From Acestrorhynchus altus (Eukaryota; Chordata; Actinopteri; Characiformes; Acestrorhynchidae): a stretch of DNA of 64,000 bases. This document shows, in pieces, positions 48,090-60,956 of the stretch. How positions within the stretch are numbered: position 1 is the first letter of the stretch; each line of letters starts with the position of its first letter. The notes beneath the pieces are model-generated. The model ran no database searches, was not told the DNA's origin, and worked only from the letters and a program-made list of their open reading frames with translations. A program made the translations under genes and the position numbers. Location: the NCBI GenBank assembly GCA_034509495.1, contig CM067509.1, forward strand, positions 3,060,956 to 3,124,955, written 5' to 3'.

Positions 48090-49931
48090 AAACTTGCAAT
48101 CTGTGGAGACAAATTGGAATTTAGTCTTGACTAACAGATAATGGTAATCTTTTACCATCTTTTCTTTCCATTGTTCACTCCCTGAAAAACACACTTCACT
48201 ACAGTACCTCATCTTAACCTGGAACACACATCAGAAGGGAAAGTTCTGGCTTAGTTTTTCTCCTGGAAAAACTCAAGAAAACCAAACCCTGGGAGGTGAG
48301 TGAAGGCAAGGCTAAAATCTGGCTACATCGCGCTGAGAGGACACAATGAGAGGATAGCAGGACGATCCATTAAGACAGTGTTTAGCGTTACTGTGTTCAA
48401 ACAGGGCTACAATATGCAGCTTTGTGAGTTCATCTTCATGCTGTAAACCAGTCATAGAATGCAGAGCTATTTATTTGTTCTTTTGTTGTTTCATTCTGAG
48501 ATATAATGACAGGGTTGTAAATAAGTGTCACTTACTGACGACACATATTTATACACCAAATAACAACTTAAAATATTCAATAAATGTTTTTTTAATTGTC
48601 AAAGAGGACTTGTAGTCTTTAAGCCATATGTATTACCAGACAAAAGTTTGAGGAAGGTTGCGGAAGTCTGGTTGTATTTTACTAATAGATTTATATAAAC
48701 ACAAAATAAAAATGATCTTATTTGACAGAAAGAAAATTACAGAAAGAAATGTCACAGATACAGTAATAGGATGAGGTTGCGGACTAGGATTAGTTCTGTG
48801 CACAAATTAAACCTCTACACTACTTTTTGTATTCTTCTCCATTACTTGCAATTTTCTTGTTGCCAAATGAATGAATGAAAGCATGTATAGAATGAATTTA
48901 ATTGATTATTCATTTTATTTAGTAGGTCTTGTACAATAATACAATTTTATACCCATATTTATTTTACAGTGACAGAAGTGATAAACTGCATTGTGATATA
49001 ATACAAATACATCATCCAGCTGTCTATACATAAAACTGACATGTGGATTTGGCCTCAGATGTTCACTGACCCTAGTACTACCCTTGCCCAGCCTTGTCCA
49101 AGACATTGCAGTTTTAATATTCTGCCAGGTGATCTAAAGTCTATCCTGCCTCTAGGGTAGACTTTCGTCTAGTTCCTTTGCAAATGATGAGTTTTTGCGA
49201 GATTAAAGGGTCCAGATGCTGCATATTTCTTGTGTTTGGCTTTTTCCCCTAAGATCCATGTCTAGTTTTATGTCTATATTCATGTTCAAGTCCATTTTCA
49301 ATTCCTTAGAAGCAGTATGTTTTTGTGTACATTGAAGCCAAATATATCTAAATGACCTCTCTTCTGATTGGCTAACATTTATTCTCATTGAAAAAGAGGT
49401 TTGTGCTGATTTCAGACTTATATTAAGGCTCTAGGTTTAAGTCATAGATGTTATGATGTTTGGCCAAAACCGCTGTGTGGGTAGGTTTTTGTGTTTTGTT
49501 CAGACGAGCCAACAAGTAAACCATTTGAATGTCATGAAATACTTTAACGAAATGAAGCTGTATCCTGTTATATGCATTACATGTGTTTCTCTCCTGATTT
49601 GATTTAATTTTGATACTGTTTGAGTAGTAATTTCCTCAGATTTGAAATAATTTAAGGTACTGGATTTCTCATTTTGAAGCTATAGTGATTAAAAGTAAAA
49701 TAAAAGGGCTTGAAATATTTAACTTTACATGTAATAAATACTTATACATCTCTTCTGGTGATTTAACTAAATATCAGAATGGAATAGTAGATCATTAGTA
49801 ATTGCTGTGAACTGGTTTGAAAGAGTCTCCAATTTGAAGGTGAAGTTGAAGAAGGCCATTACAACATGGAATCCATCAAAGAAGCATGACCTTTCTCATG
49901 CTATCCTCTTACCTTTGTCAGCATCATGCTT

Positions 49932-50165
49932 TCTCCTCTAACTATTGATCATTCAAGCCAGCCTACCCCCTCAATCTATGGAGAAACAGTTGACCTGTTT
50001 GTCCCTCAAGAACCTAGTGGATGTCTACTGTACACTTTTTTATTCACTGACACACGCTGGCCTACATCCTCCTATACGTGTAGGAACAGGGTCAGACTGT
50101 CAGCATGTGGGCGTTTCAGTCCAGTATGCATCAATATCGTACATTCCATTTGTACCTTCTCTTAT
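49932..50165 (+). repeat. Direct repeat, copy 1
   Basis: Contains ctctaactattgatcat, cagttgacctgtttgtccct, aagaacctagtggatgtcta, gctggcctacatcctcctat and acagggtcagactgtcagca. All recur in order at 52185-52380. It has about 25 extra bases near its start. The 169-residue frame at 49926-50435 runs through it but has no known motif. Confidence 0.75.
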
Positions 50166-50873
50166 AGAGAGTCTGGATTTTACAAAGATCTCCACGTTTT
50201 TGAAACTTTGAGAGTGCTGATGCCTCTATCATGCTGCTTCACCAGTTTCAGCATCAGCAGAATAAGTCATGTTCCATTATTTGACTCATGCATCATGCAG
50301 AGCGAACGATTTCTCTTGGTGTTATTCTGTTTTACGTACTGTTCAATGTGTATGGATTACTGGTACTTTTGTGAAAAGAGGGGAGATTGTTTTGTTTTGC
50401 ACAAAATAGTGAAAGCGCGAGGTTACTTGAGATAGCGTCTCACGCGTCGACCACACAAGACGTGTTGTTTCTCGGACCTTTAGCGGAACACCGCAAGCGG
50501 TTTTCCTGCGTGTAACGAAGGTCGTTCTGCAAACACTGTACGTGTGGGACATGGATAACTCCCATTCATCATCTGGATGACAGGCTTGCCCTATATCTTT
50601 TTACTCACTCTGTCTCTCTCTCTTTCTACACCGAGTACAGTATATAGGTCTGTTTCATCAAGGACAAAAGCAGTATCTCAGCATTTACTACGAGCCGCTT
50701 TGGAGTGTCTGGTTTTTGCCAGACTCTTTCTTCAAATTTATCCCAATGAAAATACAATTTTTTTTTCCAGTAGTTATTTCTATTTAATTCCAGTGATTCA
50801 TCTTATATGGTGAGTAAAAGATAAGTAAAAAATAGCTAACTAAAAAAGAATGTCATTTTTGGGGACATGTCAA

Positions 50874-50878
<5 letters not shown>

Positions 50879-50919
<41 letters not shown>
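50879..50919. repeat. (AT)n microsatellite
   Basis: About 20 at units. Confidence 0.94.
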
Positions 50920-50921
<2 letters not shown>

Positions 50922-51759
50922 GATGAGAAAAAGAAAGTTATAAAAATTATAATTCTTAAAATGAAGCTCTTTCTTTTAGAGTGATTCCTTAGAGTGAGCT
51001 TACAGAAAGAAAGAAGACCAGTTTCTGAGAGTCAATAGTTGCGTGATCGGTGGCTCATATGACGACACCTTGTTGCTCAGCTTAGCACTCCACCAAGTCT
51101 CAGTTTCACGTCCTGAGCTGTGAACAGAAGACTTGGAGCCGCAGGTTGGACAGGTGAAGTGGCAGTAAGAAGGTTGTTGCTGAGATCTGAGTTCTGAAAT
51201 CATCGGGGTGTTCTTAAACCTTTGGAGAGTAGTACATAGATTTTGGTTGATGCACTTTTCTCAGGCAACTTACATTTGTTGTTCTTGTGTTCCCTGGTAT
51301 GTTTGACTGGCTAGGGATTTGAACTCTATTCTTCTTGTGGAAAGGCTTAGTGGTTTAGAGTTGTTACCCACAAAGCTACACCAACCACTACACTACACAT
51401 AACATTTCACCAGGATGCACACAGAATTTTGGTCTTTGAAAACAACCCCATACAATACTACTGTTTTCATCCCTATATAAGAGATATTTCACTCAATTGC
51501 ACTCATTGGTTAAATATCACCAATGAGAATAAATGGGTTGAAACCAGCAGCAGTGCAGTGGTGTTTAGGAAAACCTTGTCTCCTGGACCAGTCTCCCCAT
51601 TTCCCAGTGGCAACAGACAAGTTAGATGTACAAACAGACATCCCTTCCTACATATTTCTCTTTCATTTTAGCTGATTGTCTAAACTTAAATACATATAGT
51701 AAGTACATTGGTAAATTGAACCCAGATCAACCTGGTTTGTTTTACAAGAGCCAGTCCTA

Positions 51760-51969
51760 CGGGGTGAGTCAAAAGCCACAGGACACCTAAAAGTCACAAG
51801 AAACCCACTGCCCCCGCTGCCAACTCTAATGAGCGAAATCAACACAGACAACACAGGTAGTCAAGGTCAGCTCATAGGTCATGCAGGCAACAGTGGCATT
51901 ATTCAGACATGTCATTTTCCCTTTCGTTTCTGAAATGAAAGGGTGTCCTGTGCCTTTTGACTCACCCTG
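51760..51969. mobile_element. 210-bp mariner-type MITE with 28-bp inverted ends
   Basis: The left end begins cggggtgagtcaaaag and the right end, on the other strand, cagggtgagtcaaaag. The arms pair at 26 of 28 bases. TA flanks on both sides (51758-51759, 51970-51971) fit Tc1/mariner target choice. The interior of about 150 bp has no ORF. Confidence 0.88.
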
Positions 51970-52184
51970 TACACTTTCTCAGTGTAGAATCCATGCACTA
52001 ATACAGCCACTAATCCATCCCTCAGTTTATTCTTCATTTTCTTTTCCTATCTGTTGTTACATTCCAACATCCACCCTTTCGTTTGTCTGCCCGTTGATTC
52101 ATTCTGTTGAAAGTCTGGCCAAAGTGATAAAAGAAGTGATTGCAGAATGTTTATAAGATAACTCGACTTATTTTAGTCTAAAGT

Positions 52185-52380
52185 TTTTCTCTAACTATTG
52201 ATAATTTGAGCAGTTGACCTGTTTATCCCCCAAGAACCTAGTGGATTTCTACTGTACGTTTTATTATTCACTGATACATGCTGGCCTACATCCTCCTATA
52301 TGTGTAGAAACAGGGTCAGACTGTCAGCCTGTGGGTGTTTCACTCCAGCTTACATCAGTACCATCTGTACCTTCTCCTAA
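52185..52380 (+). repeat. Direct repeat, copy 2
   Basis: Second copy of 49932-50165 in the same orientation, 2.2 kb away, with an estimated 85 percent identity by eye. Confidence 0.75.
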
Positions 52381-52589
52381 CGGGTGTAATAGTGATTACA
52401 GAATGTTCATAATTCGACTTAGTTTATTCCAAAATTCTCAAAATTCTCAAACTCACAACACATTCAAATACACACATGGAGCTGAGCCTTGAAAACATTA
52501 ATAAATGAGCTGCAGCTGAAACTGAACAATATATATTGGGTGAAATTTCAGTCTGTGTCCCCTCGTTTGCTTGTTGTCCCCACTGTATG

Positions 52590-52880
52590 TTAGAACTTTG
52601 CAACCTGTCATACACTGTAAATCAGTCAGTTCAGGAGAACGTATTCCCGAGCACATGGAAGCTTGAAGTGCTAAGTCCTGTTCATAAATCTGGAGATATA
52701 CAACAAGTAAGCAATTACAGACTAATTAGTATTTTCCCTGTTGTCCCAGAGAAGGTTGCTGCTCTGCAGTTGATAACTCATTTTGATTCTGAAAGACTGT
52801 TGCATCCTGTGCAGTTTAGATTCAGAAGAAAATCACTCTACTGGAAGAGAATGTTATTATTTTCTTAATGTTCCACGTGA
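52590..52880 (+). mobile_element. LINE reverse-transcriptase fragment
   Basis: A + frame reads VNQSVQENVFPSTWKLEVLS, then PVHKSGDIQQVSNYRLISIF and FDSERLLHPVQFRFRRKSL. This fits the N-terminal fingers of a non-LTR reverse transcriptase (patterns FPxxWK, HKxGD, NYRPISILP, QxGFR). Pro is replaced by Leu in NYRLIS and Gly is lost in QFRFR. A frameshift near 52850 moves the frame to the one starting at 52783. No palm motif follows. Confidence 0.75.
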
Positions 52881-55189
52881 GCTGCACAAAACGTATATCC
52901 TGGCAAATTTTATATTAACTGACAATGAAATTATTTGGGTGGGAGAGGGTCTGTCTCAATTGTGTCCCTGTATTTTGTTTTGTTGTTTGTGTTTTTTATT
53001 ACACATTATATTGATGGAAATTAGGTTATCAGCGTATTCTGGTGCAAAGCATCTTTACAATTTGGAGATGGGTGTAATTTATGCATGATCCTTGTCAAAA
53101 TAAACAATGAAATAAACTTAGAGGCTTTTAAAAATGGAACTCTGGCTGAACCAGAATGTGAACCTATATCTCCTTATGAGCCGGCAGTTAGACCGTAGGG
53201 CCACTCCAGTGCTGCAAAATTCCAATACACTACATAAAACACAGCTATGTTTTTGTATCCTTATTATTTCTCAACACAGATATGTACATTTACAGCTGAG
53301 TGGCACAACTGTCTAACTGCCTACCTGTTTAGAGACAAGAGATCCCATCAACATCACATCATTCACAACATTCAACGGAAGAAAGAGTAAACTGAGGGGG
53401 TGTAACAGGCAACTAAGCAGCTTGAACTGCAGCTCATTTCCTAAGACTTTTTTGATGCTCCACTCAATATTTATTATTGAAGAAACTCAGATGCTGAAGT
53501 TATAACGTGACTTAAGAGAACTCTTTGGCCTGACATCTTTTTTTTACAGTGCATTCATCTACTCCCCCATTTATCCACTCATCCACACATTACTACATTG
53601 ATTTCACTCGTCCATACGTACTTAATGGCAATTTTCACCAGAAATGACATACATAAGGTTGTACCTGTCCCCGACTTGTACAGTGCTGTAAATACACTGT
53701 GGGCATTGATTCATACTGAAGTGTGCATCCCGTACTGCAGATACAGAATCACCAGCTAAAAGCCATAAAAGATATTTAATTTTAAAAACTCCAGCCATGC
53801 ACATTTAATGGACACGACCATTGCTAAATATAGACCGTGGAAGCAATTATCTGCGAGAAAGTTTTTAATCTCTAATGAGCATCGAAGAGCGTTGGCCTAA
53901 ATGCTAAATGCAGCTTAGTGTAGCCCCAGATCATCAAATGAGCGGGCATCGCAGTTCCACCAGCAGCCCTGCCACCCCCACCATTCTTAAATGCAGCGGT
54001 CAGGGATGAAAGCGATGGGGGTGGGTGATCGAACACGCTTCTGGTTAGCAGAGATCGATACGAGGAGAGCGGCCATCTAGCAGAAAGGAAATGAGGATAA
54101 TTGTTACAGCCTCTCCCCTCTGCTCGCATCTCCCTTTCCCTGATCCATGGGGATTAGACACACCCTGGGGGGGTGAGAAGAAAGGACATGGTTCTTTAAT
54201 AAGCTCAGTTTTGGAGGCTGGAGACTAGATTAGGCAGTAAGCACTATGGACCCCAAGGCTGATCAGTCCAAGCTGAATAGTGTGCTGGAAGTGGCTGGGA
54301 TTTAACTTTGAAAGGAATCATTCAGACTGGCTGTGAAGGGAATGCAGGAGTTGTATTGATCTCTAAAGTGATTCCATCTGTGCTCATGATACTCAACAAG
54401 AAAAGGTTTCAGCCAGGAAAAGTGATCAGTCACTTATGGAATAATATTAAATCATTTTAACGTGCGTTCGTTTAATAAAATGATGCTGCTGGTCCAATTA
54501 TGTTGATATTTAACCCTTAATATGCATGATTTATGACAATGTGAAGTTTTTTTATTGTCCTTTCAGGCTGATAAAACCAGTGAATTGTGTGTCTGTGGGT
54601 GAATCATGTGTCCACTCAGATGTATAGAACAAATGAATGGAACAAATAAAGTTGTTGGAGGGTTTTTGTTTGTTTTGTATTTTGTTTGTTTGTTTGTTTT
54701 GTTTACAAATAAATGAAGTAACATATGGCCAGATCCATTTCTGCCATGACACACGCAAAAAGGGGATATTATATCAAATGATTTCCCGTAGCAATATCAA
54801 TTTCACTTCAGATTTAACCACCTGCTACTGCACAATGAAATCAAACAGCAAACACAAATTCATTTTTGATTCCTGCAAGGACCTCCCTGGTATAATTCCA
54901 CAGAGACATACTGGTTCTATGATTCAGTGGACGAGATTGTCCACCTTGTAATTGGAGAACGTTCCCCCTTTAATAAGATGGACGGCCGGATCCCGGTGCA
55001 GTGGTATAATATGGCCATATGCGAGTATCAGTTAACAATTAAGAAGAGACCAAAATAGTACATTAACCCTCAACACTCAATTTCTCGGTGCTGTTGCCAA
55101 ATTTATTTAGTAGTTAATAAGCTGATAGAAAAACCATAAACAAGTCCTCAAATTACTCAGAATGAGCAGAAAATACATTCAAAAAAAGG

Positions 55190-56320
55190 TTCTTCTCCTA
55201 TCACTCTTCTGCTGTCAGACACTTATCTGACACTTTTCTGCATTCAGTCATATTCTAAACAAAATACTATGATCAGTCAGGCACTACTGTTGATTCCCAT
55301 GTTACTCTTCTACAGTCACACAGACACTGCTGTCTATTAGTTTATCAGACATTTGAGAAGCTTGTCTGCGATCAGTCACAAGCTACTGTTTTATCACTTA
55401 TCAGACACTCGTCTACAGTCAGTAGAGTATGAGACACTACTTTGATTAGTCACAAAGACACTACTGTTCTATTACATATATGACACTCTTTGACAACCAA
55501 TCACTTGTCATTTATATTTACATTTACATTTACGGCATTTAGCCGACGCCCTTTTCCAGCGTGGCTTACAAAAGTGCTTTGCTGTTCACTCGGAGAATAT
55601 CCTTAGCTAGTAGACGAGGCTAGAATCTAGAGGTTCCTCACGCTTAGATCCTGCTGAACACAAATGTCTTTATGGAGTTAAATACTCCTGAAACAGATGA
55701 GTCTTCAGTCTGCGTTTGAAGACAGTGAGGGACTCCACCATTGTGCTCCATTGGGTCAAGCCTTGCTGTACTTGAAGCTCGAAGGGCTCTTGGTACAGCT
55801 CGAGTTTTGACCATCGCCATCATGTACGGAGGAGCTGATCCATTTATGGCATTGTAGGTCAGCATCAAGGTTTTGAATCTAGAGGAAGCCAATGAAGGGA
55901 ACGCTGCACAGGAGTTACGTGACTGAATTTAGGAACATTGAAGACGAGCCGTGCTACAGATACTCTTCTGCGATCAGTTATTCATCACACACTTCTGCAG
56001 TCACTTAATAATCACTATTCTGCAGTCAGTCACTTATTAAACACTCTCCTTCGATCACAAAGACACTACCTTTCTATCGGTCACAAACACATCTGGATCA
56101 CAGGTGTCTTTATCAGACACTTCTGCAGTCACTATTCAGTCACTATTCCACTGTGATCAGTCACACAAGCACTACTGATCAGATGCGCTTCCGTCATCAG
56201 TCAGTTATGAGACACCGTTCTGTGATGAGTCACACACTGTGCTGTTCTATCTGTTTATCAGACACTTTTCTAAAGTCAAACAGAACCTCTTCTGTGATCA
56301 GCAACACTTCAGCACAAGCA
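55190..56320. repeat. Degenerate tandem array, interrupted by a LINE end
   Basis: Words such as gatcagtcac, cacaaagacactac, ctgttctat, tatcagacac and ttctgcagtcac recur in rough order with a spacing of about 40-60 bp on both sides of the LINE fragment at 55500-55935. The period is too blurred to give a unit length with certainty. Confidence 0.6.
55500..55935 (-). mobile_element. L2-like LINE 3' end, 5'-truncated
   Basis: Minus frame reads FKTLMLTYNAINGSAPPYMM, then TRAVPRALRASSTARLDP, matching the L2 reverse-transcriptase C-terminal pattern (FKILLLTYKALNGLAPxYL, then SRxLRSS). The 3' end is represented on the + strand by acatttacatttacggcat (55520 on). It shares long stretches with 4235-4580 and is frameshifted. 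Confidence 0.72.
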
Positions 56321-56731
56321 CTGGCAACAATATCAGTGTGTAATAGACTGGCACACAGCAGAGTGTCCTGATTAAACATGTGTTTTGTCATAAATCTCAA
56401 AGACTGTTACAACAAGGTGTTGTTTTTAGAAATTGTAAAAGTTTAAATGTGACATTACTTACTACTTTCTAAACGAAAGTCTTATGAACGCTAAACTTCG
56501 TGTTGTTTGTTTTATTAAAATTTTTATGCTGGTCTAATTTACACCCTCACCCATTTGTTAATGGCAGGTTTTTTTTTTGCTACCTCTTGTTGCAAAGAAG
56601 GTGTTAATTGAATTTCGTGGGAATTCTTAAGACAGTAGTGTGATATTAGGTGAGAAGCTGATGATTAGTGTTATTTAGTGTTTAGTGTTTTACTATGATT
56701 AGTTTTCTTAATTCTTTCATTGTTATATATG

Positions 56732-56765
56732 GATTAGGATTATGGATTTGATTCTTTTGATCAGA

Positions 56766-56852
<87 letters not shown>

Positions 56853-56962
56853 CATACACATACACACAGAAGATAGTAAAAAGCCACTAGAGAATCTCAA
56901 GCATGTATATGTACAGATTAGGATCATGGCTTTGATTCTTTTCATCAGAATATGTGTGTGTG

Positions 56963-57045
<83 letters not shown>

Positions 57046-57112
57046 TATACATACATACACACACACACACACAGAAGATTGTAAAAAGCCACTAGAGAAT
57101 CTCAAGCATGCA
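56732..57112. repeat. Tandem duplication of a unit containing (AT)n(GA)n
   Basis: Unit 1 (56732-56914) and unit 2 (56917-57112) both read gattaggat, then tttgattcttttgatcaga or cttttcatcaga, at and ga dinucleotide runs, acacacacagaaga, gtaaaaagccactagagaat and ctcaagcatg. The dinucleotide runs differ in length between the units. Ser/Leu frames on the minus strand are artefacts. Confidence 0.85.
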
Positions 57113-58189
57113 TATGATCAGTAACTACAGAAGCCTCAGGAGACCAAGCAATATCCAAGGCCAAAAATGGCTTTAGAAAAGGGGTCTGATCTGAATGTCA
57201 GAGTGTAAAAGAAAGAAAGTTCTCTGAAAAAATCAGGTTGTGAAAGAGATTTCACAAGGTTTTGTACGGGGTAAAAAAAAAAAAAAGGAGAGGACAAGAG
57301 GAAAAGAAAGGTGTCAAAAGGATTTCATAGAAGGACATTTATAGAACCAAAGGACATTTCAGTGGTTCTTTAAAGGAAGGCTGTAGTGTTTTCAGTCTAG
57401 TCTCTACGAGTTGGTTACAGTGCATTTTGCCATTGCTGTTTACCGAGGTACAAACAATGTGAATGTACCTTCAAAGATACGACACAGCCCTTAAGGTCCA
57501 TTAGTGTACCCCAGGAGTACCTGCATGCACTTTTAAAAGCCTGGAGTCTAGTTTGGGTGTATGGAGGCAATGCAACTAAAAAACAGCTGCAAAAGAATAT
57601 GCTTGAGTTTCCTTACTAGTGCGAATGCTGGGGCTTTTTCATCGTACCACCCCAGTGACAGTCAGGCTCTTTTCTAAATTCTTTTCCTGAAGAGCTAAAG
57701 GCCAGCATCCAGCAGAGTTTGGTTATTTCCCACTCCAGCATGCAGCTAGATCTGGCTATTAACAGGTCAGTGGAAACAGGTGAGAAAATCACCAGACAGT
57801 GCAGAAATTCAGCCCTACAGGACCAGAGCTTCCCACCTCTGCTGTTAAATAACAAAACTCACTGACTCTAAGCTCACAGCCCACAGGCTTCTATTATTAG
57901 TGTGTTTTGGCTCAACGGACGAGCTGCTCTTGTACCAAGAGAAGGGCAAATCACTGAAACAGATGCAGCTCATGTGCTTTTATGTTCCAGATTGACTATA
58001 GCTCCAAACTGACTCCGCCCTCTTTTAATAGCACGCACCTGTAGCTTACTTACTCAACATACACACTCAATGACAGCTGAAACGATTATCTGTCAATATT
58101 GTTATTGATTAAACAAATCAACATTTTTTTTTCTATAATCAATTGTGTGTTTACATTGTTATTGTGGGGTCTAACCTAGTGTAAACTAG

Positions 58190-58510
58190 TGCGCAAAAGT
58201 ATTGGGACACCTGCTCATTCAAGGTTTCTACCAGACATTAAATATTACTTTGGAGGGAATGTATCTACTGTGTCTAAAGGGAAGGCATTCTACTAGTTTT
58301 TGGTGTATTGCTGGGAGGATTTGATTGCATACACTCGCAAGAGCCTTAGTGAGGTCAGGATGTTGGAGGATCACCACATCACCTCATCCCAGTTCATCTC
58401 AAAAGTACTTAATGGAGAACCATCATTCCTGAAAACACAGTTCCAATTTATGCCCATCTAGCCTGTGCCTGGCATTAAGAATGGTGTCCATAGGTTCATG
58501 TTAATCTGCT
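58190..58510 (-). mobile_element. Non-autonomous Tc1-like element, minus orientation
   Basis: Plus strand starts gtgcgcaaaagtattgggac, has ctactagtttttggtgtatt, gatttgattgcatacactcg and ctgtgcctggcattaagaat. Same family as 38085-38515. The right inverted end is lost. Confidence 0.6.
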
Positions 58511-58599
58511 GGATGAAAGTGATAATATATATGAATAACTTGAATACATATATTTAACAAAGTGTAGTATCTACCATCAGAAAGAGAATACATGGGTTT

Positions 58600-58850
58600 G
58601 ATTTGCATGGGAGATGTGCAAGGAGCAAACCCTTGCTGTCAGGAAAACAGGGAAAAAATAAGATTTCCAGAGAACCCCTAGACAAAGAGCATGACATCCG
58701 GAACAATGCTTTGGACAGATAAATCCAGAGTTCAGTTGTTAAGCAGAAGACATGGTTGGTGCGAACTAAACTCGGCATTTCAGCACAAGAACCTCAACCC
58801 ACTGTGAAGCATGGGGGTGGAGATGTGACAGTTTGGGACTGGAAAATCAG
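58600..58850 (+). mobile_element. Tc1/mariner transposase fragment
   Basis: Plus strand: caatgctttggacagataaa, then catttcagcacaagaacctc and actgtgaagcatgggggtgg, the latter reading PTVKHGGGDVTVW, a standard Tc1-type box. A stop in the LDR*IQS region and absent flanking parts show it is broken. Confidence 0.65.
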
Positions 58851-58932
58851 TTCAACAGTTATAGGTTAGACAGTTGTACGAAACATTGAAATGACAGCAC
58901 TCAAGTACAAGTGAAAGTCCTGGAATATACAT

Positions 58933-59380
58933 TGGCCCTGTTCACACCTGGCATCGATCCGATGCATAACAGTTCACACCTGGCACTAGCATCACATGCA
59001 TCTCCTGTGACCATTTCTACCAGAGGAGTTTTGAATTAATTCAACTGAGATGAGACATGTTTTTTTGGTTGTGCACCAGCCACTAGTGTCACATTTATGC
59101 ACACATTTTTATGCTATTGTGGCGTGATCAGCTAGTTTGTGCTGCGAGTGGATGATATAGTGTTGTGGTTGTTGTGCATATGTGCCTGGGGGTATTGATA
59201 TGGTTGAATGTTGATATGGTTGCACAAGAATTTTGTGGTGATATGCGTCTTTGACTACCACCAAATGTGGTTTGAGTTCAGATTTCAGTCCTCAAGACGT
59301 ATTGTACCCCATTCACACCTGTACTTTATGCTGATCACTTCCGATTGGATGACACAGGACCTTCGGTGGTTAAGTTAGAT
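58933..59380. mobile_element. Degenerate inverted-end element
   Basis: Left: ggccctgttcacacctggca; right region: ccccattcacacctgtactt and tgatcacttccgattggatg. The ends resemble a common fish repeat whose arms read gccctgtttacacctgg. An internal gttcacacctggcactagca repeats the left arm. No ORF or target duplication. Confidence 0.45.
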
Positions 59381-59391
59381 ATCAATGAAAG

Positions 59392-59392
<1 letters not shown>

Positions 59393-59472
<80 letters not shown>

Positions 59473-59485
59473 GATTGATTGATTG
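59393..59485. repeat. (GATT)n microsatellite
   Basis: About 22 copies of the tetramer with one changed unit (gttc). Confidence 0.96.
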
Positions 59486-60144
59486 CAAACAAATTTAACT
59501 GAAGTAGATAGTACTATTAAAACTCTGAAACTAACATCCCTGCTTCCCTACTTTCAGCCTGGGGGTTAAGCTGGTTCATATTCATGAACACGGCGCAGGG
59601 CACAGATCAAAGGGAATATGTGTTGTCTGAGAGTGAAGAAAACTAAGACCAGGTCTTTCTTCAGTCTCTCACAGAGGGTTTAGAAATAAAAATAGCTCCT
59701 CATAATGGAGGGAGGGGATCAGCAGGGGTGCGGCGATCTTCAGAGAAGGGAGCGCAATTTAAATTCCGCGGGATTGCTTCTCTCACACTGATGAGTGTCT
59801 TAAGCCTTGGCCGCTCCCGTCACCAGGGAGCCGGGAGCAGCCAATCAGAGCTCATCAGGAAGGAATGAGGAGAGAGGCAGGAAAAAAGATCAGTGGGGGA
59901 TTTTAACTGTGCGTGAAAGCAGTGGTGAGAGACAAAGGGAGAATAAGAGTCTTGTCCTGTAGCTATTCTTCCATGAAGGCCTGGTCTCCATCTCATTCTC
60001 ACTCATTACTAAACCAACACCTGTGTGCTTTATCTGATTCATAACCACAGAAGGCTTTGAGCCTGGATGAAATATAACGGACATGCTTGTAATGCAGATT
60101 AAAGAGAGAGTAAACACTACGCAACGTTTGTGTCACCTCACTTC

Positions 60145-60595
60145 TTGCCCACTACACTCGTTCTGAAACCTCCCCCAACTTTTGTTGGTTCAGATCCCCA
60201 CGTCATTTGTTGAGAGACCTGCTGTCCTGCTGTTGGTGATTGGTCTTAATCCTTGCATGACTTGATCTATGACCTCTGTTTCAGTGTGATTGGTCCAAAC
60301 TCCTGAATCGTTTGTTTTGAGACAACCACCTTATTGTGTTTTAGTCTCTTAGTCAGCCGTTCTAAGACCTCCTTCTGACAGTGTGGTCCTAATCAAGACC
60401 CCGTCCCCACCCTATAGTGTTTGATCCTAACTCCCCCAGGCATTTCTTCCAAGATCTTCCACCAAGTGTTACTTAGTGTTACTGGTCCTACTATCAGAGT
60501 CTAAGACCGAGTCTAACACAGCCCCCTGATTGGGTTTGGTTCTAATCCCTGCATTATTTGTTCTGAGATCTCGCTCTGACTGAGACTTAACCTGA
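60145..60595. repeat. Very degenerate tandem array, about 55-bp period
   Basis: Blocks such as tgattggtccaaactcctga, ttggttctaatccctgcatt, gtttgttttgagacaacc and tttgttctgagatctcgc recur about eight times with poor conservation. The array ends about 370 bp before the tmeff1 exon at 60960. Confidence 0.55.
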
Positions 60596-60956
60596 CTTTT
60601 TAGTGGTATTGACTTGACTTGTTACCTGGATTTTGTTACGTTCATTGTCTTATTTGTAGCTTCATTATTTTGTGTCAGACGTATGTCACCCTGGTCTCAG
60701 TCCAGTCATACATGCACAAAAAAAGATACAGATATCATTTCATTATATACCGGAACTCTTTCTCTGTGCCTCCCAGAGGTCTTTCATTAGTTTTATAGTA
60801 CAGGAGGAGACCTCACAGTTTCCTCATTTATCTCCAGAAGGTCGTACAGTAAAAGCTACATTAAAAGTTACTCTCCTCTTTTCTTCTAAGGAGCTGTCAG
60901 AAAAGAAAAAGTGATGCTGTTCCAAAAACGCTAACCTGTGTCCTATGTGTCTGCAC

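Noticed and set aside
49926..50435. 169-residue + ORF
   Set aside because: No known domain, lies over a dispersed repeat, no splice or promoter support.
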